Shown piece by piece: positions 12,650-24,150 of a DNA stretch of 64,000 bases; positions within the stretch are counted from its first letter, which is position 1; each line of letters opens with the position of its first letter. The position numbers were made by a program, and so were the translations under genes. The stretch covers positions 1,015,501 to 1,079,500 of the forward strand of contig JAKSXM010000247.1 in NCBI GenBank assembly GCA_022575985.1, given 5' to 3'. This DNA comes from Anagrus nilaparvatae (taxonomy: Eukaryota > Arthropoda > Insecta > Hymenoptera > Mymaridae). The notes beneath the pieces are model-generated. The model did no database searches. It worked only from the letters and a program-made list of their open reading frames with translations, and had not been told where the DNA came from.

Positions 12650-12763
12650 TTACCCGACGAATTTTCCATAGATCTCTTTAGATCTCCGCAGATCTTTTTT
12701 GATCTCTAGAGATCTAAATAAATCGAAAAATTGGGGAGATCTATCGAAAATTCGTCGGGTACG
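12650..12763. repeat. 113-bp palindromic insert rich in AGATCT
   Basis: The outer arms are ACCCGACGAATTTTC and GAAAATTCGTCGGGT, with AGATCTC-type hexamers repeated in between. It forms a near-complete hairpin inside the Penelope 3' region. No clear target duplication. Confidence 0.7.
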
Positions 12764-12852
12764 CAATTAAGTTAGTAAATTTGTTATTATTATTGAAACA
12801 TGTACAAAAAATTTTATTTATATTAATTATAATATTTTTTTAATAAAGATTT

Positions 12853-12884
12853 CTGAGGAGGTCGACAAACATGTCGAAGAAACG
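12853..12884 (+). ncRNA. Hammerhead-ribozyme-like motif in right Penelope arm
   Basis: CTGAGGA (12853-12859) matches the hammerhead CUGANGA core. It is followed by a stem II hairpin TCGACA/TGTCGA and the invariant GAAAC (12879-12883). The left arm carries the same motif inverted near 11873-11906 with changes in stem II (CAAC/GTCC). Hammerheads of this minimal kind are known from Penelope-like elements; activity is not shown. Confidence 0.5.
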
Positions 12885-12965
12885 TTAAATATCATCTTTT
12901 AATTTAAACCTTAGCTCAGATTTGGTCATTACAAAAAATAAACATATTTATTATTTTTATAAAAA

Positions 12966-13329
12966 TTAACTATGGGCATTTCAAATTTACTCAAAAATAA
13001 TAAAATTATTATTATTATAACAAAAAATTTAAACTTTTGTACTAACCAAATTGTTTATATTATTTTTACTTAATATTAAACAAAATGTATATTAAAAAGA
13101 AATTAATAATAAAACTAAAATATTATTTAAAAAATATAAATTTTATCAATTATGTAAATATATTTTTTTTTAAATAGAATTTTAATAAATTAAAAAAAAT
13201 TTTTTTTTTTATTTATAAAAATAAAACCGCTAATTCGCGAGTTTACAGCAGCGAATAATGAGGGACAGTATCAATTCCAAAACTTCGAAATCGCTAAATC
13301 GCGAATATAAAGTACACGAATAGCGGGAA
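12966..13329. other. AT-rich spacer, unassigned
   Basis: Low-complexity DNA, with a slightly G+C-richer patch at 13215-13340 containing TGAGGGACAGT and repeated CGCGAAT-like words. The patch could be a transposon end but was not assigned. Confidence 0.4.
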
Positions 13330-13614
13330 ATCCTTGAAGCTGAGAGCAATTATGATTTAGTTGAGTTTACTAAAATCAATACAGAGTCTTACTCTTTTAT
13401 TATTATTTTTTTAGGCTAAAGTTATTAAAACCCTAAAAGAGCTATAAGATCCCTTAATTAAATTTTCTTTTAGTAATTCTGAGATTTTATCTTCTATAAC
13501 TTTTCTATCTTCAATATAATTTCTATACGCCCTTTGACTGCAATATTTATCAATAGATAGGTCGATACTTGTTACATCTTTTACCTTTTCACTAAGTGAA
13601 TTTATCTTTCGCAA
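13330..13614 (-). pseudogene. Ty3/gypsy reverse transcriptase relic
   Basis: Minus-strand reading gives QRAYRNYIEDRKVIEDKI, then SELLKENLIKGSYSSF. After a stop it gives RVRLCIDFSKLN and FKDFP. This is the gypsy RT N-terminal path: Y-R-x(n)-I-x-x-x-L-x-x-x-I-I-x-x-S-x-S, then R-x-C-x-D-(Y/F)-x-x-L-N, then D-x-(Y/F)-P. The catalytic YVDD region is not present. It is about 95 codons long with at least two stops, so it is a short dead fragment without visible LTRs. Confidence 0.72.
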
Positions 13615-16600
13615 AAAGTAAATTATAGTTATTTATATTATAGATGGTTTTCTAGCTGGCTTTAAAATAGTTTTTAACGTTTTAAATCGCTATATGTTCG
13701 TTAATAATAATTTTTATTAAAATTAAAAAATAAGTATCAAATATTTTAAAATATTTTCATAATATCCAAGAATCTGAATATCAAGAAAAAGCCCAATTGG
13801 GGTTACCCCTTGCATTGACGTATTTTTATTTTAAAATACTAATGATTATTAGTATTGAAAAGTATCTTTTTCTTTTTAAAACCAAAGTTTATAAAAAGAA
13901 TGCTTATAAAAATTTGATTATGATAAATAAATATATGGGTAATTATGGCCCATAAAATACATTTGTAGGCAAATATCTAAAAAGTAAATTTTGATTAAAA
14001 AAATGTAAATTTCCTTGTATTATAAACTAAACTAGATTTAATTCAATGTTATTCTGAAATTCAAAATGTTACTACAGAATTAAAAAATATGAAATACATT
14101 TCTAAAATATCTTAAACCTGTAAGTCTCTTAAATTAATGTAATCTTTACATATTACAATTATTTTAACAGAATATATTACATCAAAATAGATATTAAAAA
14201 AAAAGGTTGTTTAAACTAATTAATTTATATTATTTTAATAAATGAATAATGCAATTATTCAAAAAAATTCTTTCATCGCTCAATGGTAAGAGAGTATTTA
14301 AAATAATCATTGAAATAATAACAACCTTTACATTGTTATATAATAATTTTTTATTTTATATTCTAATTTATTAATTTCAATTGAACCATAATGTATATTA
14401 TTTGAACTTTTTTATTTTGTCCATGATAAAAAATATTTCTGAAGAATTTATACCTTGTCATCATTAGTAAAATGTTCTCATAATATAAAATCATTTTGTG
14501 TGTACCAAAATATGTAAATTAATATACCTATATTTAAATATTTTTTTCATTTTTTTTTTTTGATTTTGAGAAGGTGTGTCTGTTATGTAGATTTTTGTAT
14601 TATTTATCTGATTTATTTGAATGGAAGAGTTTAAAAATGAAGGTGAGATAAGCTTGACTAATTAATTATGATTCATCTGTCACAAAAAAAAATGAAATAT
14701 TTAAAAAATGTAAATAATAAAAATATTATGATTTTTTTTTTAGATGGTTTTCAAAACTTTGATTAGAAATCATTATTAATATGAACTTGAATTTCTGTAA
14801 CTAACAGTATTAACTGTGTTAAGCCTCCAATTGCGAATTTTTTGTCCAAAGGTTATTCTAAAATTTTAAAAAATTTTTTAGTTAAAAAAAGAATCTTATT
14901 CTCAAAATTATAGCATGTTTAATTATTCCAGAGTTGCCACAGAATGCACGGGCTTTTATAAAATGAATTTTCATCCCAAGATTTGGTTATTTCACTAAAG
15001 ATTGATTAAATAAGTTATAACTTCGGAAATATTTTTTTTTGTGTGATAATTGTCACCTGATTTTATTCAAAAATCAAAAAGATTTTTCCTGTTTTTATTT
15101 TAAGAACATTTTATGAACTAACTATTTTTAAAACAGATAATAAAATTCTTGAAGAATGGTATTCTACGATTGCTCTCCAATATAAAATATGATTCCTCAC
15201 ATGATTTCCATAAAATTTTTAAGCTTCCAGGTGGTGAACTGTCCAAAATAGACCTATAAGCGAAGTTTTTGCAAGTTTTTCAGTTTTTTAGCTATATTAT
15301 AGTAAAATTTTTTTTAATGGATTGGATATGCAAAATAATGGTTGCAGAAAATAGTTTCTTATAAAATTTTCCGACAATAACGCATCAGGTTGCTAAAAAA
15401 TTTAAACGAATACATTACTGCTTTTATTTAATTTCCTCAGGAATCTACGAAGAAAAAATATCCAAAATAGTACCAAAGTCTCCTGAAAGCACATTTTTTA
15501 TGATATAAAGATTCATGGCTGGATGTATTAAGAATTTTTATGTAAAATTTTTAAAAATTAGTTACACTGCAGAAAATTTATTTATCTTTCTAGCGTGGAA
15601 AAGTAGAGAAGGAAAGAAAACACTGAGAAAGAAAATTTGGATTTTATCCATGAAAGCAAAAAAATAATGCCACAGATCGCAGTTTACTCGACTTTGCCAG
15701 GGATGTTAATTAACCTACGATCTGGCCCATTCTATTTTTTTGCTCCCTTAGTTAAAAATGTACTATTTTGCTCAAAAATTACAATAATCAAAATTAGCAT
15801 TTGACAATTGACATTACCATTTGTTAAAAAAAATAAATCTTTGTCAATGATACTAATTTTTTCTCGGAGAGATATTGATATCGATGGAGTTAGTATAGGT
15901 CAATTTGTAAAAAAAAGGGTGTACCTAAGTTAAAATGAAAATTACCTACAAGGAAATATACGCATGTAAAACTTAATGCACTTTTATAGATACTTAATTA
16001 TACAACATACAATATATATATAAGGAAGCTCAGTCACGTTACCTATAGTTGCTTTATCTAAATCCTACCATATATAACAGAAATTGCATTAAGCTGTTAT
16101 TCGTAGAATGCAATTCCAAGAATTCCGTAAGTAAATAAAATAGGTAAAAATAATTAACAAATCCATACAATGACTTTTTTCAGATTACATAAAATTTCAT
16201 ATTTTAAATAATAATAATTTAATAATAATAATAATAATAATTAAAAAAATAATACATAATAGATAAATATCAAAAATTTACGATTTAAAAAATGAAATTT
16301 ATACCTTTAAAAGCAAATTATAGAAAAAATCAAAGGGACCCGCAGTTCGCAGCACACGTCATAAATATCACTTAAAAATTTCAACAATATTATAAAGCCA
16401 AAACTTATATATATATAATATCCATATAGAGAGAAGAATTATTTGTGAGAACCCGATATCAATCCAAAGTTTGTTTTTGGCGCGTTAACGAGGTCCAGTA
16501 AAACAAAAGAGAAGTGTAGTAGTTATAATATCACAGTGGTAGGGGGGTCCGTCGCGCCGCTGACTGCGGGGGGTTGGTGGCGCCACGAGCTGTCATCACG

Positions 16601-19600
16601 AGGCGTCCCACGGGCCTATATTACTACCACTACCTTACAATACTGTATTCCGTGTGTCGCAATAAGGCCGCCAAAAAGTTCTCTTTCTCTTCCTTTTTCA
16701 AACCCTTTTCAAAATTATGTAGCTTAAATATATGTAAAAACTACCCTATGTATGCAAAAAGTAAATACATATGTATACGTGAAATAATAAATTGAAAAAG
16801 AGTTAGTTTAACGCATGTATCCGTTTAGCCAAAAACAGCGAAGCAAAGAAAAGAAGGAGATGTTAAGATGAGATAAGTCCTTCTCTTCTTCTCAAAGGAT
16901 TCATTATCATTTCCACGGGCTTGAAATCTCTCGTTCCAATCGGAATAGTTCGTGTTTCCATTTGTCCCTTTCAAATGCTTGACTTGCAGTGTATACATTT
17001 GTATTCATGCAGATATTTAAAAGGACTAACAGCTAGCGATCCCATAAATTTGTTTTTTAATATAAATTTATTTTCTCTCATATTATCAGAAATCATTGAA
17101 AAAGTTTCTATCACTTGTTAATCCAATTATATATATTATATATATAATATAAATGTGTGTGGTGTGTGCATGATTAAAATGAGGTAGCTCCGGTTATTTA
17201 ATAGCATGACAAGACTTCTGGGCGTTCTCGTCATTTGTCATTTTGCTGATATTATACACATTCATATATTTTATGATACACATGTACTTTTGATTCATTT
17301 ACTTTTCTTTTCAGCTTCTGTCTATAACTGATATAGGTGCATATACATGCATAATATTTATATTATAATGTTATCATAAATAATATCGTTGTAGGTGGCA
17401 AATTAATCATTGTTGTTTTTAACTTTTTTTTCCACTTTGAAATTATTTATTTTTATTTTCTTAGAAAAAAAGGATAATATTAATTATAGACATTGCATTT
17501 TTATTGTGTGCCATGAAAGTTGAGTTTTGAATGACTTGTCACTTAGGCAATAAACGTTGAAAAAAGCTCCCCAAAATATTATTTTAGCCTATATTAAAAG
17601 TATACTGCCAAATTTCTTCGAATTTACTGAAATCAATTATTTATTGTTAATTATATTTAATTTTCCAAATTTTTAATAGAAATTAATATATTTTAAAAAT
17701 TTTCTTGAATCATAATTTATTTGGAAAGTGCGAAAACTATTTTAAAATTTTGTTAATTTTTTCTTGTTGTTAAAAGTAAATTTTTTTTTTAAAACTGACA
17801 CACTTTAACTACTGAATTTCGTGGCTAAAAAGGTAAAATAATGAGTCAGATATGTAAATTGCTATAGTATCTGATAGTTTTTGTATAATATGAAGGCAAG
17901 ATTTGTAAAGCGAAATTTTTTTGTATTGTTTAGGACTGTCAGTGGCAAGAAAGTAAGTCTTTCTGAGCTTTTATGCTATTCTTGATCCTTCTTATGCTAT
18001 ATTCTTGATCATTTGAACGAAAAAATTAAATGCCCTAAGTTTAATGCAGTTTAGCTATAAAATTAAAAAAGAATCTATATGGCTACATATTTATGAGACT
18101 ATTCGAACAAATCAGGGCTCTAAGAATCAGCGGAACGTATTAGATAACGTGAAAATTATAATATATATTTTGTTTTAATCTGCTGAGTAAAAAATTATTA
18201 TAGTATCTAAAAATGGGATGTGAAATTAATTTAGTGCTTGTTCTTACGATTGGTTAACTCACTAGAAAACGCTCGCATTGGTCACTCCTATATTTTTTAT
18301 CATAAAATTGATGTACGCTCCAATAAACGATTTGATAAGTAACAAAGAAAAATAAATTTATTTTATTGCTGAAAACCTAATAAAAAATGTTAATTCCCAG
18401 CACCATAAATAAATGAAAATAATCTTATATTTTTATTTTAGATTTAATGATTTTTGAAGATAATCAGAATATTAAAATCGATCAACATGTCAGTCATCAC
18501 TAGCATCTGGGACTTATATCGCTGCTGGCGTCTAAGTATACGAAACGCGAAAATGAAGCGTGTGTTTCGCGCGCATTACTTAAGATGTACTTACAATATA
18601 TTACGTGTTTATAAAGCTTGTTTTTTTTGTTGTATTTGTGTATGTATTTATTTGTATTTGCTTAAGTAAAAAGAGTAGAGTAATAATAATAACGAGAGAA
18701 AAGAGAAAAAAATCGCAGACGATCGGTATGCGTTATATACTATGGACCACACACGCCGGCGCCAAAAGGCTCCGAACACCATAGTTAACTTGACTGCTTA
18801 TGTAGGTACCAATATATAATACATATATGAACTTATAATATCATCTTATGTACATCTTTCTTTGTCTTTTAAATTTTTCTTTCTCTTTCTTATTTAAACA
18901 TACATAAGCTGTGATCGTGTATCGAGATTTCTGATGCATGTTTACATCGAGGGAACTTGCAATTTTTTTACATAGATATATATGCAAAAAGTTAACTGAG
19001 AATCTGAGAGAAACTTATATGCATATATAAAACGTGTAACGATTGCCGAATCTTTTATTGCAACACGTATTTTTTCTCTACAATCAGATATAGAAAGGAG
19101 CTCTTTCAGTTATTGTACAAATATATATAATATAACCTATTGTCCAATTTCTATATCTGCTATATATATATATTGTTGTAATTCACGAATTCCTCGCATA
19201 AAAATTCATGTAAATTTTTTTTTTTTTATTGGATTTATATATATAATTGCATATTTTTATATTCAAAATAAGTTTTTACTTGATATTACTTTTCTAATCG
19301 ATGTCATTTAAGAAATTTACTTGCATATATATTACGTGCATGGAATTTGGAATTAAGTGCCGTTTAAGAAAGATAAATTTTGGCATACCAATTACAAAAA
19401 TTTTGTTTTTAAATATTCGTATTTTTTTGTAGATTAAGATAAGACATTAAAATATTTTTGTAATTATTGCAAAATACAAATTATGTAAGATAATTCTGTA
19501 GTTATGCAATATTTTTTATATAAATGAACGATTAAATTTTTTAAAGTTTCTAACTTTAGAAAATTTGAATTTTACATACACTTGTCTCTAGCAAAATTTA

Positions 19601-19998
19601 AGGCAAATTCCGTTTGTTACAAGCGGAAATTTTTTTCAGTTTTTATATTTTAGCCTGAGAATTACCTCAAAATCTTGCAAAATCAGCCAACTTATTAAAA
19701 AATGTTACCTTTTTATAGTTCTAAATTAATACCCATTCCCATAACAAACTCTAAGATTAATGGCCAAATAATTAATATACTTAAATTTTTCATACTACAA
19801 TAAATCAAATAATTATTGATCCATTAAAAAGTTTTAAGAAAAAAGTATATTATTTAAACAAACTATGCATTTAAATTAAAAGAATATAAAAATTTTTATT
19901 GCATATCTAAAAGTAAAATCAAAGATGAAGAAATGAACCGAATCATTTTACTATGAATAAGAATAATTTAATTGCGAATTTTGGACTAATACACAGTA
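13615..19998. other. Large non-coding stretch, no gene recognised
   Basis: No protein family could be read in any frame. It holds AT-rich low-complexity DNA with CpG/G+C-richer patches at about 16480-16680, 18500-18590 and 18720-18790 that do not resemble the surrounding transposons. These could be host regulatory or untranslated sequence. Confidence 0.45.
16480..16680. other. G+C-rich, CpG-containing island
   Basis: A ~200-bp block with GGCGCC, CGCGCC, CACGAG and runs of G stands out sharply from surrounding DNA of roughly 80% A+T. Short frames cross it on both strands but none resembles a known family. Its composition suggests a constrained element such as a promoter, a first exon or an inserted fragment. 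Not identified. Confidence 0.35.
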
Positions 19999-20007
19999 AA
20001 GATTTTA

Positions 20008-20215
20008 GGTAGGGGGGCATTTTTTATAAAATATTTTTTATAATTTTTTTTTTATAAAAACAATTTTTTATAAATTCAAAATTTTATAATTTTATTTTTT
20101 TTATAATAACATTTCTTTATAAAAATTTATTTTTATAATTTTTTTTTTATAATAATTTATAAAATTTTATAAAATTATAAATACTATTTTTTTTTTTTAT
20201 AAATTTATATAATGT
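20008..20215. repeat. Left MULE terminus made of TTTTTTATAAA-like words
   Basis: Repeated T-run/ATAA words fill the terminal ~200 bp; a mirrored set fills about 22010-22163. Such subterminal repeats usually serve as transposase binding sites. Confidence 0.7.
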
Positions 20216-20245
20216 CCCAAAGAGTCTAAATAAGTTAGTATATCA

Positions 20246-21828
20246 TCATTTTGTACATATTCGTAATATTTGGATACTATTGTAAGAATTTTTATCTTTT
20301 TCTTCTCTTTTTTTTCTTTTTGGATCTTGTCCTTTTCTGATTTTTTGGCCTAAATGTAATTGCCGAATCATAATTTCAGTATCTGCTTGCTCTTTCTTCA
20401 ACTCTGTTACGAATGAATAGAAACTAGGGTGATCTTTTCCCAACACAACTCTGAGGCGATTATGCCAGACCTCTGAGAAATTATTAGTGCGTGCAGTGCC
20501 TTGAAGAACGGAGTCATATTGATTCCACAATCGGGGGTGGTAACGAGGAGGAACCTTTCGACGTCTTCCTCTTGCTGGTATGCCAGATACATAAGTAGTT
20601 TGGAAATACTTGTAGACAGGTTCAAAATCATCTGGAATTTTATGACTTAAAGCTTCAAAATGAGTTTCAACGTCTTCAGTTGGTACTAATGCGAGAGCTA
20701 TTAGTTGATGGGTGGCATCTCGTATGGATGAATCATTTGGATCGGAATATCTTGCTTGTAATCCATTACTTTGAACGTGTCTACTTATAATGATATACAT
20801 GATATTATATAATAATTAATAATTATTATTATATAATAATTAATATGTACCTATAAACACTTTGTCCTAGATGTAAAAGACAACATCTTTTCCGCAGTAA
20901 AAAATTCTTTTGTGGCATTCATGATCGCTAACTCGAAATCCGTCATTACGCTAACAGGATGTCGAACATTAATGTTATGTTCTGTGGCCTTGGCTATTAT
21001 AACTTCATAAATTTTTTTGTATGAGACCTCCTGTTTATTTTGTAGTAGAGCATATACGAATGGCAAACCAATAGAATGAGTTTCGGTATCAGAGACTTGC
21101 TGAACTGCACCAAGGATAGCGAACAATTGAAAGAAAATGTTAGGTGAGCATCTAAATGTTCCGTCGACAAACCACACAGTACATCGAAATAAGTTCCGTA
21201 AATTTTCTTTAGTCGCAAAAATAATAATTCGCCCACCATCATAATCTTCATCTTCATCTTCATAAGAATTGTATAATATAAATAATTCACCAGCCATAGC
21301 TGTACGAAAAGTTGTAGCTATTTTCTCGAAATCATTGATAGTTTGAGGATTGGATGGCATGTTTTTAAGCCTGAGTCGCGATACGCCCCTCCATAAATTT
21401 ATTATATCAAGTAACTGGGCTAGTACCCCTACATTCATAAATAAATAAAATTAATTATCTATGCAGAATTAGGTTATTTAAAAATACGACAAATACGACT
21501 AACCTGAAGAAACGTCTCTAAGAGAGGTTCTTAGGATTTGCGATTGAGGCGCTTCAGGCTGAGATTCAGCTTGTCTTTTGAAATGATTTATTACTTTTTC
21601 AGCTTTCACTTGATCCGGTACTGGAGCATGTAAATGGTCATCAGGAGATCCCTTTACAAGTCTTAAATTATCTGCACCACCAGCGGTAATCGCGCGAGCC
21701 TCACAATCGGGATTATTTTTACGTAACCAATACGCTCTTGCTCCAACGGCACCGCTATTTTTATAATACAGAAAACCGTCTATATGTAAAAGATATCCAG
21801 AGCCTTTAGATTTAATTAATTCTGCCAT
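20246..21828 (-). pseudogene. MULE transposase (FLYWCH zinc finger + DDE core), three exons, one frameshift
   Basis: Exon 1 (21828-21504) encodes a degenerate FLYWCH finger: GFLYYKNS, AYWLRKNNPDCEARAI, HLHAP. A 75-bp GT-AG intron (21503-21429) follows. Exon 2 (21428-20851) holds AGELFILYNSYEDE and the first catalytic aspartate, WFVDGTFRCSPN. The second aspartate is in VMTDFELAIMNA, and CCLLHLGQSVYR comes after a one-base frameshift near 20880-20905. A 70-bp intron (20850-20781) joins VY-R to HVQSNGLQARY. Exon 3 (20780-20246) has LIALALVPTEDV, LWNQYDSVLQGTARTNN and a SEVWHNRL motif with the candidate catalytic glutamate, then a basic tail. The protein would cut and rejoin DNA at the element ends. 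Without the single frameshift it would be near complete, so decay is recent. Splice sites are inferred from family continuity. Confidence 0.88.
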
Positions 21829-22394
21829 TTTTATTAAAAAATTTTTATTTTATTTTAATTTAAAAAAAACACAAAAATTTAAACTTTTTTTTTAAAGACA
21901 CAAAAATATTCAACCAAACAAAAACAATTACCTGAAATTTGCTGTTTATTTAAATTTATTACCAATTTTGAAAATAAAACAAAAGATAATGTATTTTTAA
22001 TTTTAAATTTAAAAAGTAAATTTATAAAAAAAATTTTATAAAAAAGAATAATTATAAAAAAATTTTAATAAAAAATGTCTATTATAAAAAAAAAAATTAT
22101 AAAAAATTGTTTTTATAAAAAAAAAGTTTATAAAAAATATTTTATAAAAAAAGGACCCCAACCAAGATTTTAAGGCTTTTTTATACTAAAAATTTTTTTT
22201 AAATTCAAAGTCGTTCTATCTACCACTAGGTGATTTTTGAGCAGCGTATTTGTAGCTGAAATATTCTAATCATAATATATTTATTTATAATAATTTTTTA
22301 ATGAAAGAATCAATGCTTTTCAATATTTGGTAAATTATAAAAAATAAAATAAAAATGTTTATTTGTTTAAAAAAATACAACCTGTTAAATTTTT

Positions 22395-22747
22395 GTAATT
22401 TTTGGCACATAAAAGCCTGAGATTCCAGATCTAAACAACAGGGATCAAAATTCTGTTTGGCTCATATTGAAGATTATTAAATTCTAGATAGCAAATTTTT
22501 CACTAAACTATTTCAGTAATTAGTTATAGCTAATTTTATAAAAAGAATGTTAAAAACGCTTATGTTGTTAAAAATGAATGTTAAAACTTATTAACAAATA
22601 GCTATAGCTCATTACTGAAGAGGTTAAGCGAAAAATTTCTCACGATGCCTCCATATAGAATTGGAAATTCTTCAATATGAGCGAAACAGAATTTTGATCC
22701 AAGTTTCCCAGATCTGGAATCTCAGACTTTTATGTGCCAAAAATTAC
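22395..22747. mobile_element. Palindromic MITE, ~353 bp
   Basis: Inverted arms of about 145 bp begin GTAATTTTTGGCACATAAAA and end with its inverse. Both contain GAGATTCCAGATCT-like words. The centre is about 22545-22600. No coding capacity and no certain target duplication. Confidence 0.7.
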
Positions 22748-23199
22748 TTGTAACTATGTAACCAAATATTTTGTTAAGTGATTTTTAAAATAATTTAGTC
22801 ATTCTTACCAAATATTTAGTAAAAAGTACCAAAAAGCCAAAAATACATAATTAGGTTACGAAAATAAAATAAATTAAAATAAAATAAGTAAATAACAAAA
22901 AAATAAAAAGTTTTTGTTTCTTTTTTCATCATTAATTTTTTTGGTAAAATTTTATTAGTTTCTATTAAATGACAATTTATTAAAAATGACCAAATTTTTT
23001 GAAATCAGATCTAGTTGCAAGGTTTTCAATTTAAAGTGATTTCATCAAGTCCTTGCAGAGAAATATCCAAAAAAATGATTTCAGATACCAAAAAAATTAT
23101 GAAAAAATGATAAAAATGGTGAAAAATGAATTGCTTTGAATTTAATGCATACAAAGTGTGGTTAACGACCTAAAATAACTAAATTAATTGAAATTTATT
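22748..23199. other. No gene recognised
   Basis: AT-rich spacer between two small inverted-repeat elements. Confidence 0.4.
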
Positions 23200-23458
23200 T
23201 TTTAGGCACGATCACCCTATGCATGCAATACATAAATGAAATCGTGTCTTGAAAGTTCATTAGGTTAAAAAGGAAATAAATTCTTCAAATTCTTCAAATT
23301 ATAGAGGAATTTGGTCCAAAGGTCATTCCGATGCCTCCACATGTTTATATTGCCTGATGTGTGATAATAAATAATAATTTTCAATTTATGAGGGTGTGGA
23401 TTCCATCAATGTTATTAAAGAGAAAATATTCAATAAATATGTGATCGTGCCTGAAATA
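23200..23458. mobile_element. Probable small MITE, ~259 bp
   Basis: Short inverted termini TTTAGGCACGATCAC (about 23201-23215) and GTGATCGTGCCTGAAA (23441-23456) bound a non-coding segment. Confidence 0.4.
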
Positions 23459-23539
23459 AAAAAGCCTTTCTTTGCAATTTTTTTTTCTTGAACTCGTATT
23501 TTATAGTAAATAGTATTGTACTTTTTTATTTTCTATACT

Positions 23540-24150
23540 ATAGCCATTTAGGAGCTGTTGATCGAGGTCACCAGCAATTATAACTGCAGCCATATCACTG
23601 CATTATTTTCAATTTATTTCTTAAGAAACCGCTATATTATATACATATATAAATCTTTAATTTTGTATGTTTGTTTGTTTGTTTGTTTGTCCAAAATGGA
23701 TAAACTAGAATGCGATAAAAGTTAGTGACGTGGGTTTTACGATAAAAGATGGCAAAAATTACCGGTCAAAACATAGGCAAGGCCATAAACTCGATAAAAG
23801 TTTTTAAAATTTTTATCAAATTTTTAAAAAAAAGCTAAAAACCTGAAAACCGAGGATCCCCTTGGTGGCTACTGAGGCCAGCAAAGCGAGCCAGAGGCAG
23901 CTAGTATACAGATATATATCAAGTTCCTTTTTGAAACTTTTTTATTTTTAAATATTAACTATTTTTAACTATTTTTTGAAGGATGTGATTACACTTTCTG
24001 TAATTGTTGGAGAGCTGTAGGATTAATGAGGGCGAGATAGTTTTTTTTGGATGTGGAACTAGATGCGACAAAAGCCGACTTCATGGCATTTGGGCATTTT
24101 CTATGACATTTGCCCGAGCCAAAAGATAAACAGGAGAAAACCTTCTGCAA
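23540..24150 (-). mobile_element. Second SINE copy, 5'-truncated and interrupted
   Basis: On the minus strand this matches the body and 3' part of the SINE at 9101-9682. Shared segments include the block with CATCTAGTTCCACATCCAAA and the 3' block with GTTGTAATTGTTGGC and CTGCAG. The tRNA-like head is missing, so the copy is 5'-truncated, as expected from LINE-driven reverse transcription. Similarity is interrupted at about 23632-23905 by a Helitron-like insert that splits AACCGCTATA from TACAGATATA. The copy is clearly diverged from the first. Confidence 0.78.
23640..23905 (+). mobile_element. Helitron-like non-autonomous insert
   Basis: The ~265-bp insert inside the SINE copy opens with an AT-rich TATATAAATCTTTAATTTTG and (TTTG)n start. 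It ends in GCAAAGCGAGCCAGAGGCAG followed by CTAGT (23901-23905). A G+C-rich hairpin-like tail ending CTAG before a T, with no target duplication and no inverted ends, is the Helitron signature. The exact 5' TC start is ambiguous within the AT-rich junction. Confidence 0.55.

Larger units (their letters stand above)
11786..12965 (+). mobile_element. Penelope-like fragment between inverted terminal arms
   Basis: Roughly 155-bp arms at 11786-11941 and 12800-12965 are inverted copies of each other, sharing for example AAAGATTTCTGAGGAGGTC and GAAACGTTAAATATCATC. Between them lie a GIY-YIG endonuclease segment and a 3' untranslated tract. Penelope elements characteristically carry such terminal repeats in tandem or inverted order, often with hammerhead ribozyme motifs. 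Only the 3' coding end is kept (5'-truncated). A 113-bp palindrome sits in the 3' tract at 12650-12763. Confidence 0.78.
20008..22163 (-). mobile_element. Complete MULE (Mutator-like) transposon, 2156 bp
   Basis: Nine-base direct repeats AAGATTTTA at 19999-20007 and 22164-22172 flank the element, the target duplication size typical of Mutator-like transposons. The left end starts GGTAGGGGGGCATTTTTTAT and the right end, inverted, starts GGTTGGGGTCCTTTTTTAT. The inverted ends continue as ~150-200 bp made of repeated TTTTTTATAAA-like words. Inside, on the minus strand, is a three-exon FLYWCH/MULE transposase gene with one frameshift. It is the best-preserved DNA transposon in the window. Confidence 0.93.

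Noticed and set aside
11943..13270. ACTGTCCCTCA at 11944 and its inverse at 13259 as inverted ends of a transposon
   Set aside because: The match is only 11 bases, the adjacent sequence does not pair, and the interval would cut through a Penelope fragment. It may be coincidence or a trace of an older element.
14272..14300. tRNA-like start (TCGCTCAATGGTAAGAGAG)
   Set aside because: Only an A-box-like stretch is present; no B box or complementary acceptor stem follows within 90 bases.
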